Assembly (NCBI RefSeq): GCF_010365785.1
Contig: NZ_CP048387.1
Span: 248,001-312,000, forward strand
Reading direction: 5' to 3'
Length of the DNA stretch: 64,000 bases
Source of the DNA: Spiroplasma sp. TIUS-1
Lineage (GTDB): Bacteria > Bacillota_I > Bacilli_A > Mycoplasmatales > Mycoplasmataceae
Below the pieces are notes generated by a model that was not told where the DNA came from, did no database searches, and worked only from the letters and a program-made list of their open reading frames with translations. How positions within the stretch are numbered: position 1 is the stretch's first letter; every line of letters starts with the position of its first letter. Position numbers and translations under genes: made by a program. Positions 44,221 through 60,442 of this stretch are shown here, piece by piece.

Positions 44221-45501
44221 ATGATAAATACTATTTTAAAATTCTCTGGAATTGAAAAAGAAGTAAAAAGCTTTGATAAAACTAAAGTTGCTAACATACA
44301 CAAAATGATCCATGAAAAAACTGGAAAAGGAAATGATTTTTTAGGATGAGTTGACTGACCAGAAACATTTAATAAAGATGAATATAATAGAATGAAAGTT
44401 GTAGCAAATGACTTGCGTTCTAAAATAGATGTCTTATTAGTTGTTGGAATTGGAGGAAGTTATTTAGGAGCTAGAGCTGCTGATGAAATGATTAGAGGTT
44501 TATACCCTACAGATAAAGTTGAACTAATTTACGTTGGTAACACAATGAGTTCAACATATACTCAAAACATACTTGACTATTTAAAAAATAAAGAATTCGG
44601 GATTGCAAATGTTTCAAAATCAGGAACAACAACAGAACCCGGAATCGCATTCAGAATTTTTGAAGAATTCTTAATTAATAAAAAAGGCAACGATGTTGCA
44701 AAATCAAGAATTGTTGCTGTAACTGACAGAGCTAAAGGTGCATTAAAAGAAATGGCTGATGCAAAAGGATATGAAACTTTTGTTATTCCAGATGATATTG
44801 GTGGTAGATTCTCAGTTACAACACCAGTTGGGATTTTTGCTTTATTAGTAGCAGGAGTGAATACAGATGCTATTATGAAAGGTGCTATGAAAGCTCGCAA
44901 AGAACTTTCAAAACCTTCAAATGAAGCTTACAAATATGCTGTCTCAAGGTACTTATTAAATACAGATAAAAATTATAAATCTGAAATGTTAGTATCTTAT
45001 GAATTGCAATTACAATATTTAACAGAATGATGAAAACAATTATTTGGAGAATCAGAAGGAAAAGACGGAAAAGGTTTATTACCTACAAGTTGTATTTTTT
45101 CAACTGATCTTCATTCAATGGGTCAATTTATACAAGATGGTACAAAAAATATAATATTTGAATCAATAATTCGTGTAAAAAAACCTCAAGTTGACATTAA
45201 CGTTCCTAAATTGGAAAAAGATTTAGATGGCCTAAATTATTTAACAAAAAATTCACTACACAAAATTAATAGTATTGCTATTGAAGGTGTAATTGATGCT
45301 CATGTTAATGTTGGTAAAATGCCAAACATAGTTTTAGAGTTCGATAAAATGGATGATGAAATGTTTGGATATGCCACATACTGATTTATGAAGGCATGTG
45401 CAATGAGTGCTTACTTATTGGATATAAATCCATTCGACCAACCAGGAGTTGAAATTTATAAAAAAAATATGTTTAAACTACTTGGAAAACCAGGAATGTA
45501 A
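44221..45501 (+). CDS. pgi: Glucose-6-phosphate isomerase
   Basis: The 426-residue glycolytic enzyme interconverts glucose-6-phosphate and fructose-6-phosphate. Motifs visible are [22 protein letters not shown], and [11 protein letters not shown], plus the [16 protein letters not shown]-like C-terminal region. Six TGA Trp codons occur, among them the pair in GWVDWPE near the N-terminus. Length agrees with Firmicute enzymes (about 430-450). It is cotranscribed with the S1-domain gene and ends at a terminator. Confidence 0.96.
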
Positions 45502-45513
45502 TTTAATAAAGAT

Positions 45514-45538
45514 AAAAAAACCTTAATGGTTTTTTTTC
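45514..45538 (+). terminator. Terminator after pgi
   Basis: AAAAAAACC, loop TTAAT, GGTTTTTTTT. Confidence 0.8.
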
Positions 45539-45562
45539 TATTAAAATAAAAGAGAGGTATAT

Positions 45563-46063
45563 ATGATAACTAATAAAGAATTAATTTACTTAAGTCAACA
45601 ACAAACTAAATTGGATAATTATATAATGTCATCTAAAAAATTAGTTATAAATGATGATATTAAAAAGAAAAAAAGAATTGCATTTATGGTGGAATTATTT
45701 GAATTTATCAATGAAGAAAAAAGCTTTAAATACTGATCTAATAAAAGAAATATTGATAAACATAATTTAATAGAAGAGTTTATTGATGGTGTTCACTTTA
45801 TTGTTTCTATTGGAAATGACATCAATTATGACTTCAATTTATTTGTTGATAAATATACAACTAATAATATTGATAATTGTATTTTAGAAGCAGTTGATAA
45901 ATTCAACGCGTTCAACAAATTATTAAGTAAAGATTCTTATTACGAACTTCTATCCTCATTTTTAAACATTGGATTTAATTTGAAATTTGAAACAAAAGAA
46001 ATTATAGAAATTTACGAAGAAAAAAATAAAAAGAATTTTGAGAGACAAGACAATGGATATTAA
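45563..46063 (+). CDS. dut: Dimeric (all-alpha) dUTP diphosphatase
   Basis: The 166-residue helical protein resembles the dUTPase_2/MazG-like dimeric dUTPases, which remove dUTP before DNA synthesis. The ELFEFINEEKSFKYW segment and the acidic EEFIDGVHFIVSIG segment supply the expected metal-binding Glu/Asp cluster. An AGAGAGG site precedes the start. Its end overlaps the methyltransferase gene by 11 bases. No trimeric dUTPase is seen nearby. Confidence 0.8.
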
Positions 46064-46811
46064 TAAAATAACAAGTGTAAAAAATGAATACATTAAAGAT
46101 ATAGTTAAACTGAAATCAGATTATTCAGAAAAATATATTTTAGAAGGAGTTCATGTAATTGAAGAGGCTTTGAAATACAATGTCATAGAATCAATTTTAT
46201 TTACAAATAAAAATACATTAAATTTGTCAGAGTATGGTCCGTCAATAAATAAGTATGAAATATCTTCAGAAGTTGCTGAAAAAATAAGTAGTGTTAAAAC
46301 TCACCAAGGTGTTTTTGCAATATGTAAAATTGAAGAAAAAGATATTGATCTAAGTAAAAATATATTACTTTTAGATGATGTTCAAGATCCGGGAAATATG
46401 GGAACTTTGATTCGTAGTGCAAAAGCATTTGGATTTAATTCAATAGTAGCTGGTGAAAGAAGTGTTGGTTTTTATAATCCAAAAGTAGTTCGTTCTACTC
46501 AAGCAAATCATTTTACAATGAGTTTGGTTAAAAAGAACTTAGAACAAATGATTAAATTTTTAAAATCAAATGGATATTTAATAGTAGGTACGTTTTTACA
46601 TCAAGATGTTAAAAATGAAATTAATACCAATACTAAATTAAAAGATAAAAAAATAGCATTGATTTTAGGCAATGAAGGTAACGGAATTGAAATTGAGTAT
46701 AAAAAATATATTGATCTTAATTATGTAATTAAGATGGATAAAGATGTTGAATCATTGAATGTTGCTGTTGCAGGTTCAATTATCATGAGTGACATATATA
46801 AAACTATTTAA
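46053..46811 (+). CDS. TrmH/SpoU-family RNA 2'-O-methyltransferase
   Basis: The 252-residue SPOUT methyltransferase has an N-terminal ribosomal L30e-like substrate domain (KYILEGVHVIEEAL) and the knotted catalytic domain with motif 1 DDVQDPGNMGTLIRSA, motif 2 ILGNEGNGI and motif 3 SLNVAVAGSIIM. The exact rRNA or tRNA target cannot be read off. The ATG at 46053 is preferred to an in-frame TTG at 46038, because it fits the usual family N-terminus (KITSVKNEYIK). Confidence 0.9.
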   Translation: MDINKITSVKNEYIKDIVKLKSDYSEKYILEGVHVIEEALKYNVIESILFTNKNTLNLSEYGPSINKYEISSEVAEKISSVKTHQGVFAICKIEEKDIDLSKNILLLDDVQDPGNMGTLIRSAKAFGFNSIVAGERSVGFYNPKVVRSTQANHFTMSLVKKNLEQMIKFLKSNGYLIVGTFLHQDVKNEINTNTKLKDKKIALILGNEGNGIEIEYKKYIDLNYVIKMDKDVESLNVAVAGSIIMSDIYKTI

Positions 46812-46842
46812 TGTTAAAATAAAAGCATTCAAAGAGGTAAAT

Positions 46843-48258
46843 ATGAATTTTAATGCAATGATTAATAACGAATTTGTTTCAACAACAAATAAGTTGGAAA
46901 TCTTAAACCCAGTAGATAACAAAGTAATTGGGACAGTTAGTGCACTACAAGAAGAAGATATTAACAATGCTTATAGCTTTGCTAAATCGGCTCAAAAAGA
47001 GTGAGCAAACATGCAACTAATGAAAAGAATTGAAGTTGTTGAAAAGTTTAAACAAGAAATAATTAAAAATAAAGAAAAAATTGCTGAAATAATGATGGCT
47101 GAAATTGCCAAACCATTAAAGGAATCAGTTGCTGAAGTACAAAGAACAATAGACATTATTGACTTTTCAATAGAAGAAATTAGAAGATTTTATCCTACAG
47201 CAATGGATGGTAAAGGATGAGGAATTGAAAATAAAATTGGTGTATTTGAACGTGTACCAGTTGGAGTAGTTTGTGCTATATCACCATTTAATTATCCATT
47301 TAATTTGGCAATAGCAAAAATAGTGCCAGCGTTATTAGCAGGAAATAGTGTTGTTTTTAAACCAGCAACTCAAGGTTCTTTAACAGGAGCTTTCATGGGT
47401 AAAATGTGAGTTGACTCTAAATTACCAAAAGGTATATTTAATGTTGTTACTGGTAAAGGTAGAGACATTGGTGACATTATAGTTTCAAACAAAGATATTA
47501 ATATGATTTCATTTACAGGTTCAGTAAACGTAGGACATAGAATTAGAAAAATGGCTAACACTTCAAACATAGTTTTGGAATTGGGTGGAAAAGATGCCGC
47601 ATTAGTATTAGATGATAAAAACTTAGATCATTATGTATCTGAAATTATTTCTGGTTCATTTGGATATGCAGGACAAAGATGTACAGCAATTAAACGTGTA
47701 TTAACTACAAATGAAATTGCTGAAAAATTAGTTCCATTGTTAGAAGCTAAAATTAAAATGTTTAAGCATGGTAACCCAAAAACAAACCCAGATATAGTGC
47801 CTGTTATTAGTGAATCTTCAAGAAATTTTATTATGGGATTAGTAGAAGACGCTAAAGCAAGAGGCGGAAAAATTGTAACTGGAGGTAGCTTTAAGGGTAA
47901 CTTAGTGGAAGCTACATTAATTGATAATGTAACAAGTGAAATGAGAATTGCTTGAGAAGAACCGTTTGGTCCAGTGTTGCCAGTTATTAGATGTAAAAAT
48001 GTAGATGAAATGATATCAATGCAAAATGAATCTAATTTTGGATTACAATCATCTATATTTACAACTGATATTAATTTGGCATTCAATATTGCAAAATTGA
48101 TTGAAGTAGGTACAGTAAACATTAATTCAAGACCTCAACGTGGCCCTGATAATTTCCCATTCTTGGGGATTAAAGATTCAGGAGAAGGAGTACAAGGAAT
48201 TAGAGAATCACTAAATTCTATGACTCGCTACAAGGGGATAGTTATTAATTGAAAATAA
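46843..48258 (+). CDS. gapN: Aldehyde dehydrogenase, GapN-like (non-phosphorylating G3P dehydrogenase)
   Basis: The 471-residue ALDH-fold enzyme has catalytic Cys280 in [10 protein letters not shown] and general-base Glu246 in [10 protein letters not shown]. The segments [28 protein letters not shown] and GIKDSGEG are those of NADP-dependent GapN, which oxidises glyceraldehyde-3-phosphate to 3-phosphoglycerate and yields NADPH without ATP. In cells with limited NADPH sources this supplies reductant for MsrA and the SDR enzyme. Four TGA Trp codons are present. GAGG precedes the start. Confidence 0.92.
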
Positions 48259-48292
48259 AAAAAGTTGTTATTTAATAACAACTTTTATTTTT
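48258..48292. terminator. Bidirectional terminator between gapN and the YczE-like gene
   Basis: AAAAGTTGTTA pairs with TAACAACTTTT; it overlaps the stop codons of both convergent genes. Confidence 0.85.
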
Positions 48293-49178
48293 ATAATTCT
48301 TCCATATTAATTGATGTTTGAACAGGTTGATTAAAATCAACATGTGGTTTCATAACAAATATTTTTGGAATATATTTATTGAATCAAGTCACCATTGGTC
48401 CTAATATTAGTATTAAGAATACTGAACCAAAACTTATATTCACTAATGTAAAGTCTAAAACCTCTTGTCAGGTTCTATGACCTGTAGCGCCATCTAATAA
48501 TATAATTAATACTCCAGGAATGAAGATTAATATATTCATTATTGTTCTACCAAACGAATAAGACATACCTTCGAACATTTTAATAAAGTTTGTACAGATT
48601 GAATTATATGGACCTGGTAAAAATCCTGAATAAACTCATAATGCGATTCCTAATGAATAACATATAAAAGCAATTAAGAATAGATAAGCTCGTATTGTTG
48701 AAGCAGATTCACGTATCCCATCAGGGTTCATATATAAATAATTCATTTTAATTAATAACGGAATTGCAAAGATAACAATAATGTCACAAATAACACTTAA
48801 TAACATTTGAACAAATAACATTTTGTTTCCAGTCTTTTTATAAGATTTATAAACTCAAACTGACATAAAGCATAAAGATACAATTGACATTCCAATGTAT
48901 ATATATGCAACATATAATTCATAGGGGGTATCTACAGTATTAATTGTTCCTGAAACAACTCCATTTGATGTATCTGCTAATCCATGTGAATGGAATATTG
49001 AACCTAAAATTGTTATGTCAATCATACTTACTCCAACTGCAGTGTTGGCCGAAATTGTTATCCCAATTGAAAATAAGTACATTCCCAATATTAGGGCTAT
49101 TAATTTAAAAAAATAATTTCTTTTATTTAAGTTAATATCTTTAATAAAGTAATTAAATTTTGTTTTTAACAAAAACAT
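48291..49178 (-). CDS. YczE/YitT-like membrane protein
   Basis: The 295-residue protein has about six membrane segments. The first half contains LGMYLFSIGITISANTAVGV with a nearby DITILGS, similar to the YczE/YyaS/YitT family of uncharacterised transporters. Four TGA codons encode Trp. An AGGAGG site precedes the start. It is transcribed toward gapN and shares that terminator. No substrate can be suggested. Confidence 0.8.
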
Positions 49179-49261
49179 AAACCTCCTATTATTTAATTGT
49201 GATTAATATATGTAAAACAATACTCATTTATTTTATAATAGTTTAGAGAAAAAGGATAGTT

Positions 49262-50719
49262 ATGATATCGAAAGCAATAAAATTCACAATATTAATAATT
49301 ATTACAGTATTTGCTGTTATGTCCTTTATTTTTTTTAATGGGGATAGTGGATTAGTATTTGGAACATTATTTGATCAATCAATATTTCCAAAAGACGAAA
49401 TTTCATCAGCAACAAAAGCGCTTGTACCGTTAATTGGAACATTATCGTTTGCTCTATTAATATTATTAGTGATTTTCTTTTTGTACGAAACATTTCTTGA
49501 AAATAAAACATTTGGTTTAGTTATGACAATGAACGTTATGTTTTTAATTTCAATGGTAGTTTTTTCTGTTTATTTATATGGATTTATTCTTATTAATAAT
49601 ATATTAAGTGAAAGCATCGTTTTAACTATAAATGAAACTAAAGTATCAGATCTTACTTTTAATATTGGATTAACAGGTGCAATGTTAAGTTTAGTTTTTG
49701 TATTATTTATTTATTCAAATGTTTTATGATTTCCAATTGTTGTTGGAAAGTTTAGAAATAAAAATAAATTAGGTAGACCATCAAGAAAAAATAATACAAG
49801 TGAAAAGAATAAAAAGCAAAATGACTTACAAGATAAAACTCCAAGTAGAAGTAATAATTATTTTGATGAATTACAACCTGGTCTAGAAAGAAATGAATTA
49901 CAACAACGTAAAGTTGCTGCATCATTTGGGCGTGTTCCAATAGATGAGTTTGAAGAAGCGTACGGATTGGATTTAAAAACTCAAGTATTAACTAATCGAG
50001 ATTTAAGTATAAAAGAAACTATCTACAAAACTGAAGTTCCTAAAATAACAAGAGAAGAACTTGAAATACCTAAGAAATCAAATGAAGAAATGAATGATAT
50101 TTTTTCTGATTATGAAAACAAACTTAAAGACAATAAACTTGAGGCTGTAAAACCAAAAATTCAATTAGAACATAATAAAATTGACGAGGGTTATATTATG
50201 CCAAGAAGTAGGTCTAGTGTTTCACAACAAGATAATGATGATTTAGTGTTTGTTCCACCAACAGGTCGACCAAAAGTAAGTGATAATTTTGATGACAGTA
50301 TGTTTAACGATTTGGAAAGAATTAAGAGACTGACGAATTCAAAAAATAGGCAAGTCCAATTTGAACCAATTGAAATAAAAAAAATTGAACAAGTTCAACC
50401 AGAAGTCTCACGTAAGATAAAAAAAGATAAGCCAAAAGTTTCTACAAAGGTTGTAACTTTTGAGTTACCTAATTTTAATGAAGTTGAAGACCCATTAAAA
50501 GAAGTAGTCACTAATACTATTAATATTAGAACTGAAGAAACTGAAAGGGATGTTGATCCAAATTTATTATTTAAATCTTATGAGCAACAAAAAGATATAT
50601 ATGAAGAAGATTCTGATGATTTGTTTTTAGATGAGCCTTTAATTGAAGATGATATATTTGATGAAAATGTTGAGAAAGAATCTGACCCTATTGCTACTAT
50701 AGATTGAGATTTTGACTAG
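49262..50719 (+). CDS. Membrane protein with a long charged cytoplasmic tail
   Basis: The 485-residue protein has four hydrophobic segments in its first 165 residues and then about 320 hydrophilic, probably disordered residues rich in Glu, Asp, Lys and Asn. The junction KFRNKNKLGRPSRK is strongly basic, so the tail is predicted cytoplasmic. The extreme C-terminus is very acidic (EDSDDLFLDEPLIEDD) and ends WDFD, with the Trp encoded by TGA. I do not recognise the family. The layout suggests a scaffold or linker on the membrane's inner face. It is the last gene before the rRNA operon. Confidence 0.85.
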
Positions 50720-50999
50720 AAATATCAACACAAAAAATTTTCTTATGATATTATTTAAAAGTGTGGAAAAGCCACACAAAAAAATTGATAGAGAATTTAA
50801 AATCCAAGAAGTTATTTTTATATAATTTCGAGTTTTTTTTACACTTTGTTGAACGATCTTTGAAAACTAGATAGAACATACAACAAAAAAAATTACTTGT
50901 CTTAACAAGTTAATTTCTTTTAAGTAAACAAATACATACAAAATATGACAATTTAAATGATATTGAGTCTCGAATCAAATTAAACGATAAATAGCAATT
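50720..50999 (+). promoter_or_regulatory. rRNA operon promoter and leader with boxA and 16S processing stem
   Basis: A TATAAT -10 box lies at 50821-50826 without a clear -35 element. A boxA-like antitermination sequence, ATCTTTGAAAACT, is at 50856-50868. The same segment (50851-50876) is complementary, with few mismatches, to 52580-52607 behind 16S and would form the RNase III stalk. A GTGTGG/CCACAC hairpin at 50760-50777 precedes the promoter. No gene is seen. Confidence 0.75.
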
Positions 51000-52520
<1,521 letters not shown>

Positions 52521-52820
52521 ATGGAGTAATAGAAAAGAAGCAGTTGAATCGTTAAACAACTGTGTGACCAATATCATTAGTTCTATCTAGTTTTCAGAGA
52601 TTGTTCGTAAGAGCAATTTCTGAAAGTATCAATCGTTCTTTGAAAACTGAATATTAGATGAAAATTAGACATTTTTCCAACGTGTAACATTTAGTTATAC
52701 GTTTGTAACTTTTATAACCAATTGAAAAATTGAGTTCAAAATAAAAATATATTAATGGTAAAAAATACTAAAATTTCAAACTTAGTTATTAATAATAATG
52801 CAATAGGATTTTCTTAAGAA
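52521..52820 (+). other. 16S-23S internal spacer, no tRNA
   Basis: About 300 bases without any tRNA cloverleaf. It holds the 3' half of the 16S processing stem (52580-52607), a second boxA-like element GTTCTTTGAAAACT (52635-52648), and the 5' half of the 23S processing stem (52631-52657), which pairs with 55760-55789. Confidence 0.85.
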
Positions 52821-55723
<2,903 letters not shown>

Positions 55724-55812
55724 ATAAGAAAATCCAAAAAAATATTGCATAAATTAATTCTAATGTTCAGTTTTCAGAGAATGAAGATTCTTTGAACAAA
55801 ACAAAACACCAA

Positions 55813-55920
55813 TCTGGTGATCATAGTGCTGAGGTCACACCTGTTCCCATACCGAACACAGAAGTTAAGATCAGTAACGCCGACGATAGTACGCAAGTGC
55901 AAAATAGGTAGTCGCCAGTT
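55813..55920 (+). rRNA. rrf: 5S ribosomal RNA
   Basis: The sequence has terminal pairing TCTGGTG/CGCCAG and the conserved ACACCTGTTCCCATACCGAAC and GAAGTTAAG segments. At about 108 bases it is slightly short, as in other Mollicutes. It is 90 bases after 23S. Confidence 0.97.
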
Positions 55921-55925
55921 TGAAT

Positions 55926-55948
55926 AAACACCTTCGGGTGTTTTTTTG
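55926..55948 (+). terminator. Terminator of the rRNA operon
   Basis: AAACACC, tetraloop TTCG, GGTGTTT and a T run. Confidence 0.9.
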
Positions 55949-55972
55949 TTTTTAAATTAATTTTCATAATAA

Positions 55973-55998
55973 AAAAACTAGGATATTCCTAGTTTGTT
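55973..55998 (-). terminator. Terminator of the reverse-strand surface protein gene
   Basis: AAACTAGGA and TCCTAGTTT pair across TAT; read on the reverse strand the stem is followed by seven T. The gene's TAG stop lies in the stem. Confidence 0.8.
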
Positions 55999-57959
55999 CA
56001 ATTTATTATCATTCTAAATGTTAGTTTATTAAGTGATTTAGTTGAACTTTCATTATTAGAGTTTAAAACTATATCTACTGAATAAGCATCATTAATTTGA
56101 TCAGTAGGCTTATTAAATTGATTTAAATACTGTAATTTGATTTCAAATTGTTCTTGTCATTCTTCTAGAGAAATAGCATTTTTATTTATATTTATATTTA
56201 ATTTATTAATTTCATATAAAAATTTATTTGTATTATTTAATCACAATTCTTTAATTTCGTCTTCATTTCCCATATTTAAATTAAGCTTATTAAGATCTTT
56301 ACCATATAGGGAAGTTGATCATAAATCCGAGAAAACTCTAACCTTGTCATCAGATTTAGTTAAATCGTAGTTTGCACTATCTTTAATAATAATTTCATTT
56401 AAATTAGGCTTGTCAATTGATGAAAGTGTTGTTTCATGTTGAATGCGTTGCTTTGTAACTTCATAATCTTTTGATTCAGAAATTCAATATGATTGAAAAG
56501 GTAAGAAATCGTTTTTAAATAATCATCAGTGTTTAGAATTTTTACCATTCTTCAATAAATCTTTTTTTATGTTTTCAAAAGTTTTAAGTAGTAGGTCTCC
56601 AATATTTTCACCATTACCTGAAGCTGCTCCGTTTAAAATGCCAATAATTTCAGTTCTTAAATTATTTAATAATTCTTGAACTTCTAGATCCTCGGGTAAG
56701 AACATAAAATAAAATTGATCAGTTCCATAGTTTTGTTCCAAACTAGTTGTTACATATCTATTTCCAATATCTTTGAATAAACTTTCAAATATTGTTTCTT
56801 TAAAATAGTCTTTATCAAATGCAAAAGAAGAACCCTCATTGATATATATATTTTTAAAGAATAAAAAGAATGCCTTAAGATGTTTTACAGACTCAAGTCC
56901 TATAGCATTTGATATAGCTTCAGATGAATCATCTTCTGATAAGCCAGAACCCAATGCAAAGATTTGATTTATGTCTAATAAGTCTTTAGTATCGTCTATA
57001 ACAATAGGGGTTTCATTAACCAAAATCTTATCTTGAGTATTAGCTCCAGATATTATGAAATTTGAATAAGGGTTAATATCTGTTGATTTAAATTCTTTAT
57101 CTTTATTTTCTTTAAAAAATTCATCGAAGACTTCTGCATATGTTTCATATAGTTTGTCAGTATTTTTTCTATTTTTATCATTATCATAATCGCCATTTTT
57201 AATATCCATCAAGATACTATCTGATTGTGAACCTATTATTGAAGTTTGATTAATAGGATGTAAATTTTCTTTGTCACCATTTTTGTGTAAATTATTTAAT
57301 AAATTAAATTGTAAGAAATTAGATAAAAATCCTTCGTTTCCATAAAATATAGTTGGCATCATAACTGCCTTGTTAACCAGAACTCCATCATATTTTATTT
57401 CCAAGAACAATACACAATCAAGTATGTCAAAGTTGTTGGCGCTAACATCATCTAAATTTAATTTATTTTTTTTATTTTCGTCAGTATATATATTTAGAAT
57501 TTCTACTTTTTTGTCATCAGGATACATCACACTGTAAAATATATTTTTACTAATGTAATTAGCAGCTGCTTTGTTAACAATTTCATTATAAGCATACTGT
57601 AATCTTAAAGATGGTGCATTGAATTCTCTATATTGAAAATTACCTTCGTCATCATATATATCTTTGCTTTGTAATTCAGTTACATCATTGCCAATATGAT
57701 TAATAGGGGCTTTAGCAAAATCGACTTCAAAACCATTACCTTTTTTAAGATTTCAATTTGGAAATTTACCGGTTGTTTTGATGCCACCATAATTAATTAT
57801 CTTGGACATAAAAAAATAAGAAGAGACTCCAAAAGAAGTAATACCTGCAATAAATATAAATGAAAAAATACCAATTCTATATTTTGTATTATTGGATACG
57901 ACTTTAACTTTCCCAGTTAGCTTATTAATCTTTTTTCAACTTCCTGGTTTCTTACCCAT
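55989..57959 (-). CDS. Large membrane-anchored surface protein, function unknown
   Basis: The 656-residue protein has a basic cytoplasmic N-terminus (GKKPGSWKKINKLTGKVK), one hydrophobic helix at about residues 30-52, and about 600 hydrophilic residues predicted to lie outside the cell. No lipobox Cys follows the helix, so it is a signal-anchor protein. The ectodomain is acidic and Asn/Asp-rich without recognisable repeats or catalytic motifs. Seven or so TGA codons read as Trp. It is divergent from the 757-residue lipoprotein gene, and both face a common 110-base promoter region. The first codons and topology resemble the protein at 62609, but homology is unproven. Confidence 0.85.
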
Positions 57960-58068
57960 AATGTAATCTCCTATATTGTTAATATGGTAATTTTATATAA
58001 ATTACCCCCATAAAACAATTAGGTTATACAAATTATTTGAGTATAATATTTATAAACAACCTAATCAA

Positions 58069-60342
58069 ATGAAAAAACTATTGTCACTTCTTACTTCTAT
58101 AACTTTATTGACAATTCCTGTGATGGGAATTGTTTCTTGTGGTACTGGAACTCCAAATATAATAAAAGAAAAAACTAATATTTCAAATACAATGTCATTA
58201 AGTAGTTCAGTTAATATTGTTGGAAGTAAACAAGAAGAACCAAAAAAAGATTATGTACTTAAAAATGTATATGAACAAATTATTAAAGAAAGCAGAATAC
58301 CAAGTGATATAAAGCATTCTGATTTAATATCTTCTGATTATTTTATTTCAGGATTAGACAAAAGCTCTGTACTTAATAATGATAAAGATTATTCAGGTTA
58401 TGTAGTATTTACAGTTAAAGAAGATAATTATAAATATATTGGTTCAATTAATGTTACTTTCTTTTTAACAATTCTTGAAATAGATGGGGGTATTGAAATA
58501 ATTGTCCCTGGAGATAACGACGGTGAATGAGTTGAAAATGAAGAAGGTGATCCTTGAAATCCTGGAGGTAGTACTGCGCCCCCAGGTGGAGGTGGTACTG
58601 TAGTTCCTGAAGGACCTGGTGGTAATGGAACAGGAAAATGGCCAACAAACCCAGAGTCTGAAAAGTATATGACCGACCTTACTAGATTTGACGTTGGTGA
58701 ATTTGGAAAAATTAATGAGAAAGAATTTTTATTATTTAAATCTGAATTATTAAATGATCTAAGATTTAAAAACGAAAGTCAAAAAAAATTCCCATCTGAT
58801 TTTTTTATAGAAGAAAGTAATTTTACTTTAAATTTTGCAGATGGATATGGTTTCGATAGTAATGGTTTTCAAAGAAATAAGAAAAACCAACAAATAGTTT
58901 TTTCACTTCAATCAAAAGAACCATTTTTAAGTCAAGAAGACAACAAATATTATATAGGTAACTTTAAGATTGCTTTTTCAAATGCAATTAGTAACACAAT
59001 AGAAACTAATGTAATCTTTGACGAAAGTCATCCACCTACATCTGAAGATTATGATAAGGCGTTGCTTACACATTTGGTAGAAACTTTACCTAGTTCAAAT
59101 TATGATGCTGTTTTAAACTATGATTCCAATGAAGCAGCAGCTCAAAACAAATATAATTTTTCAGATTGATATGATTTCACTTTATGGGAAGGTTTACCAA
59201 GTAAGTTTGGTGAGGAAAAATGAATTGAACCTAATCCTTATAAAATGGCTAGACCAAAAGTATCTGAGAGTTCTGAAGTTTTAAAACGTAAGATTAGTGA
59301 TATTGCAATTATAAAAGAAATTGCAAAAATAAAAAGTATTGATCTTAGCTTGCATGGTCAAACTGAATTGGCAGAAAGTATTGTTATTGAAGATGATGCT
59401 AAATGAGAAGAAGTAGAATCTAAAATTTGAAAATTGGGAACAAGTCAAATAAGCAAAAATATCCATAATAAATATAATGGATATGATGAAATTCCTGAAA
59501 TTAAAAGAGAATACTTTAATTCTGAAAGCAATGAACAAGCTTGGATTACGCAAATTCAAAAAGTATATAGTGAATTAGGCATTGGTGAGGTTGCAGAAGT
59601 TGATTTAAAAGCAACTATTGATTCTCAGTCAAAACAAGTTAGTTTTATAAATACACTATCTATAAAAATTAAAGTACAGAGAAAACCAAGATATACAGAT
59701 AAAATGATTAAACCAATTAAGTTAGTAGCTGATGAAAACACTAATGAAAATGATCTTTACAATATATTTTTACAACAAATAAGAAAGAATTTATTTGCTT
59801 TCAATGATAGAAGATTCTTGGAAAGAAGTAACGATGGTTTAAAAGAAGCATTTGATAAAGCATGATTGTCAAAAAATACTTGAGTTAACTACAAACAAAA
59901 TATGCCAAATGATACTGAACCACAACCAGAAATATTGGTTGCAATAGGTAAAATATGTATTGGGGATTCAACTTCAGTAATTGAAGATAATTACAGTATT
60001 GATTTTAAAAATGAAAAAGGTCTTGCATATTATATAAATGGACCAGTGTTAGATTCACAAGTAAATTCTTTGTCAGACCGAATCTTTAAGTTTGCTCAAG
60101 AGCAACTGATGAAAAATGCATCTTTCAAAGATATGGAAGGGGTATCAAGTTTAAAACAAGACTGAACCGATGAGCATAATAAAACAATTTATGATATTTT
60201 AAAAACAGAAATTGAAGCGGCAATAGAAAGCAATACTTCTTCATTTAGATTGAATATTGATTTTAAATCTGCGGTTAAAAATACTCCATTTAAAGGACAA
60301 ATTGAGGTTACAAATTTAGAAATTATTATGGTGCAAATATAA
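58069..60342 (+). CDS. Large lipoprotein with Gly/Pro hinge
   Basis: The 757-residue protein starts MKKLLSLLTSITLL and has lipobox G-I-V-S-C with Cys24. A small first domain (about 40-145) includes SDYFISGLDKSSV and a YIGSINVTFFL strand, similar to a beta-rich domain seen in Mollicute surface lipoproteins. A flexible linker rich in Gly and Pro (about 155-200) joins it to a 550-residue second region without recognised domains. It contains both TGA and rare TGG Trp codons (for example in GTGKWPT). It ends at a terminator. Confidence 0.9.
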
Positions 60343-60380
60343 AAAAATAAAAATAGAAGATTGTCTTCTATTTTTATTTT
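60343..60380 (+). terminator. Terminator after the 757-residue lipoprotein gene
   Basis: AAAAATAGAAGA pairs with TCTTCTATTTTT, with a T-rich tail. Confidence 0.85.
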
Positions 60381-60412
60381 CCAAATGCTCCCATTTAATA
60401 TAAAAAATTACT

Positions 60413-60421
60413 TGGTATAAT
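60413..60421 (+). promoter_or_regulatory. Extended -10 promoter of the membrane-protein cluster
   Basis: TGG followed directly by TATAAT gives a TGn extended -10 element. It precedes a run of four closely spaced genes. Confidence 0.6.
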
Positions 60422-60442
60422 TAATTAAATTAATTGGTGAAT

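Noticed and set aside
46038-46052. TTG start for the RNA methyltransferase
   Set aside because: The ATG at 46053 matches the family N-terminus; no better ribosome binding site supports TTG.
50760-50777. GTGTGG/CCACAC hairpin as terminator of the upstream membrane-protein gene
   Set aside because: On the forward strand it is followed by A rather than T; only the reverse strand would give a U tract, and no reverse gene ends there.
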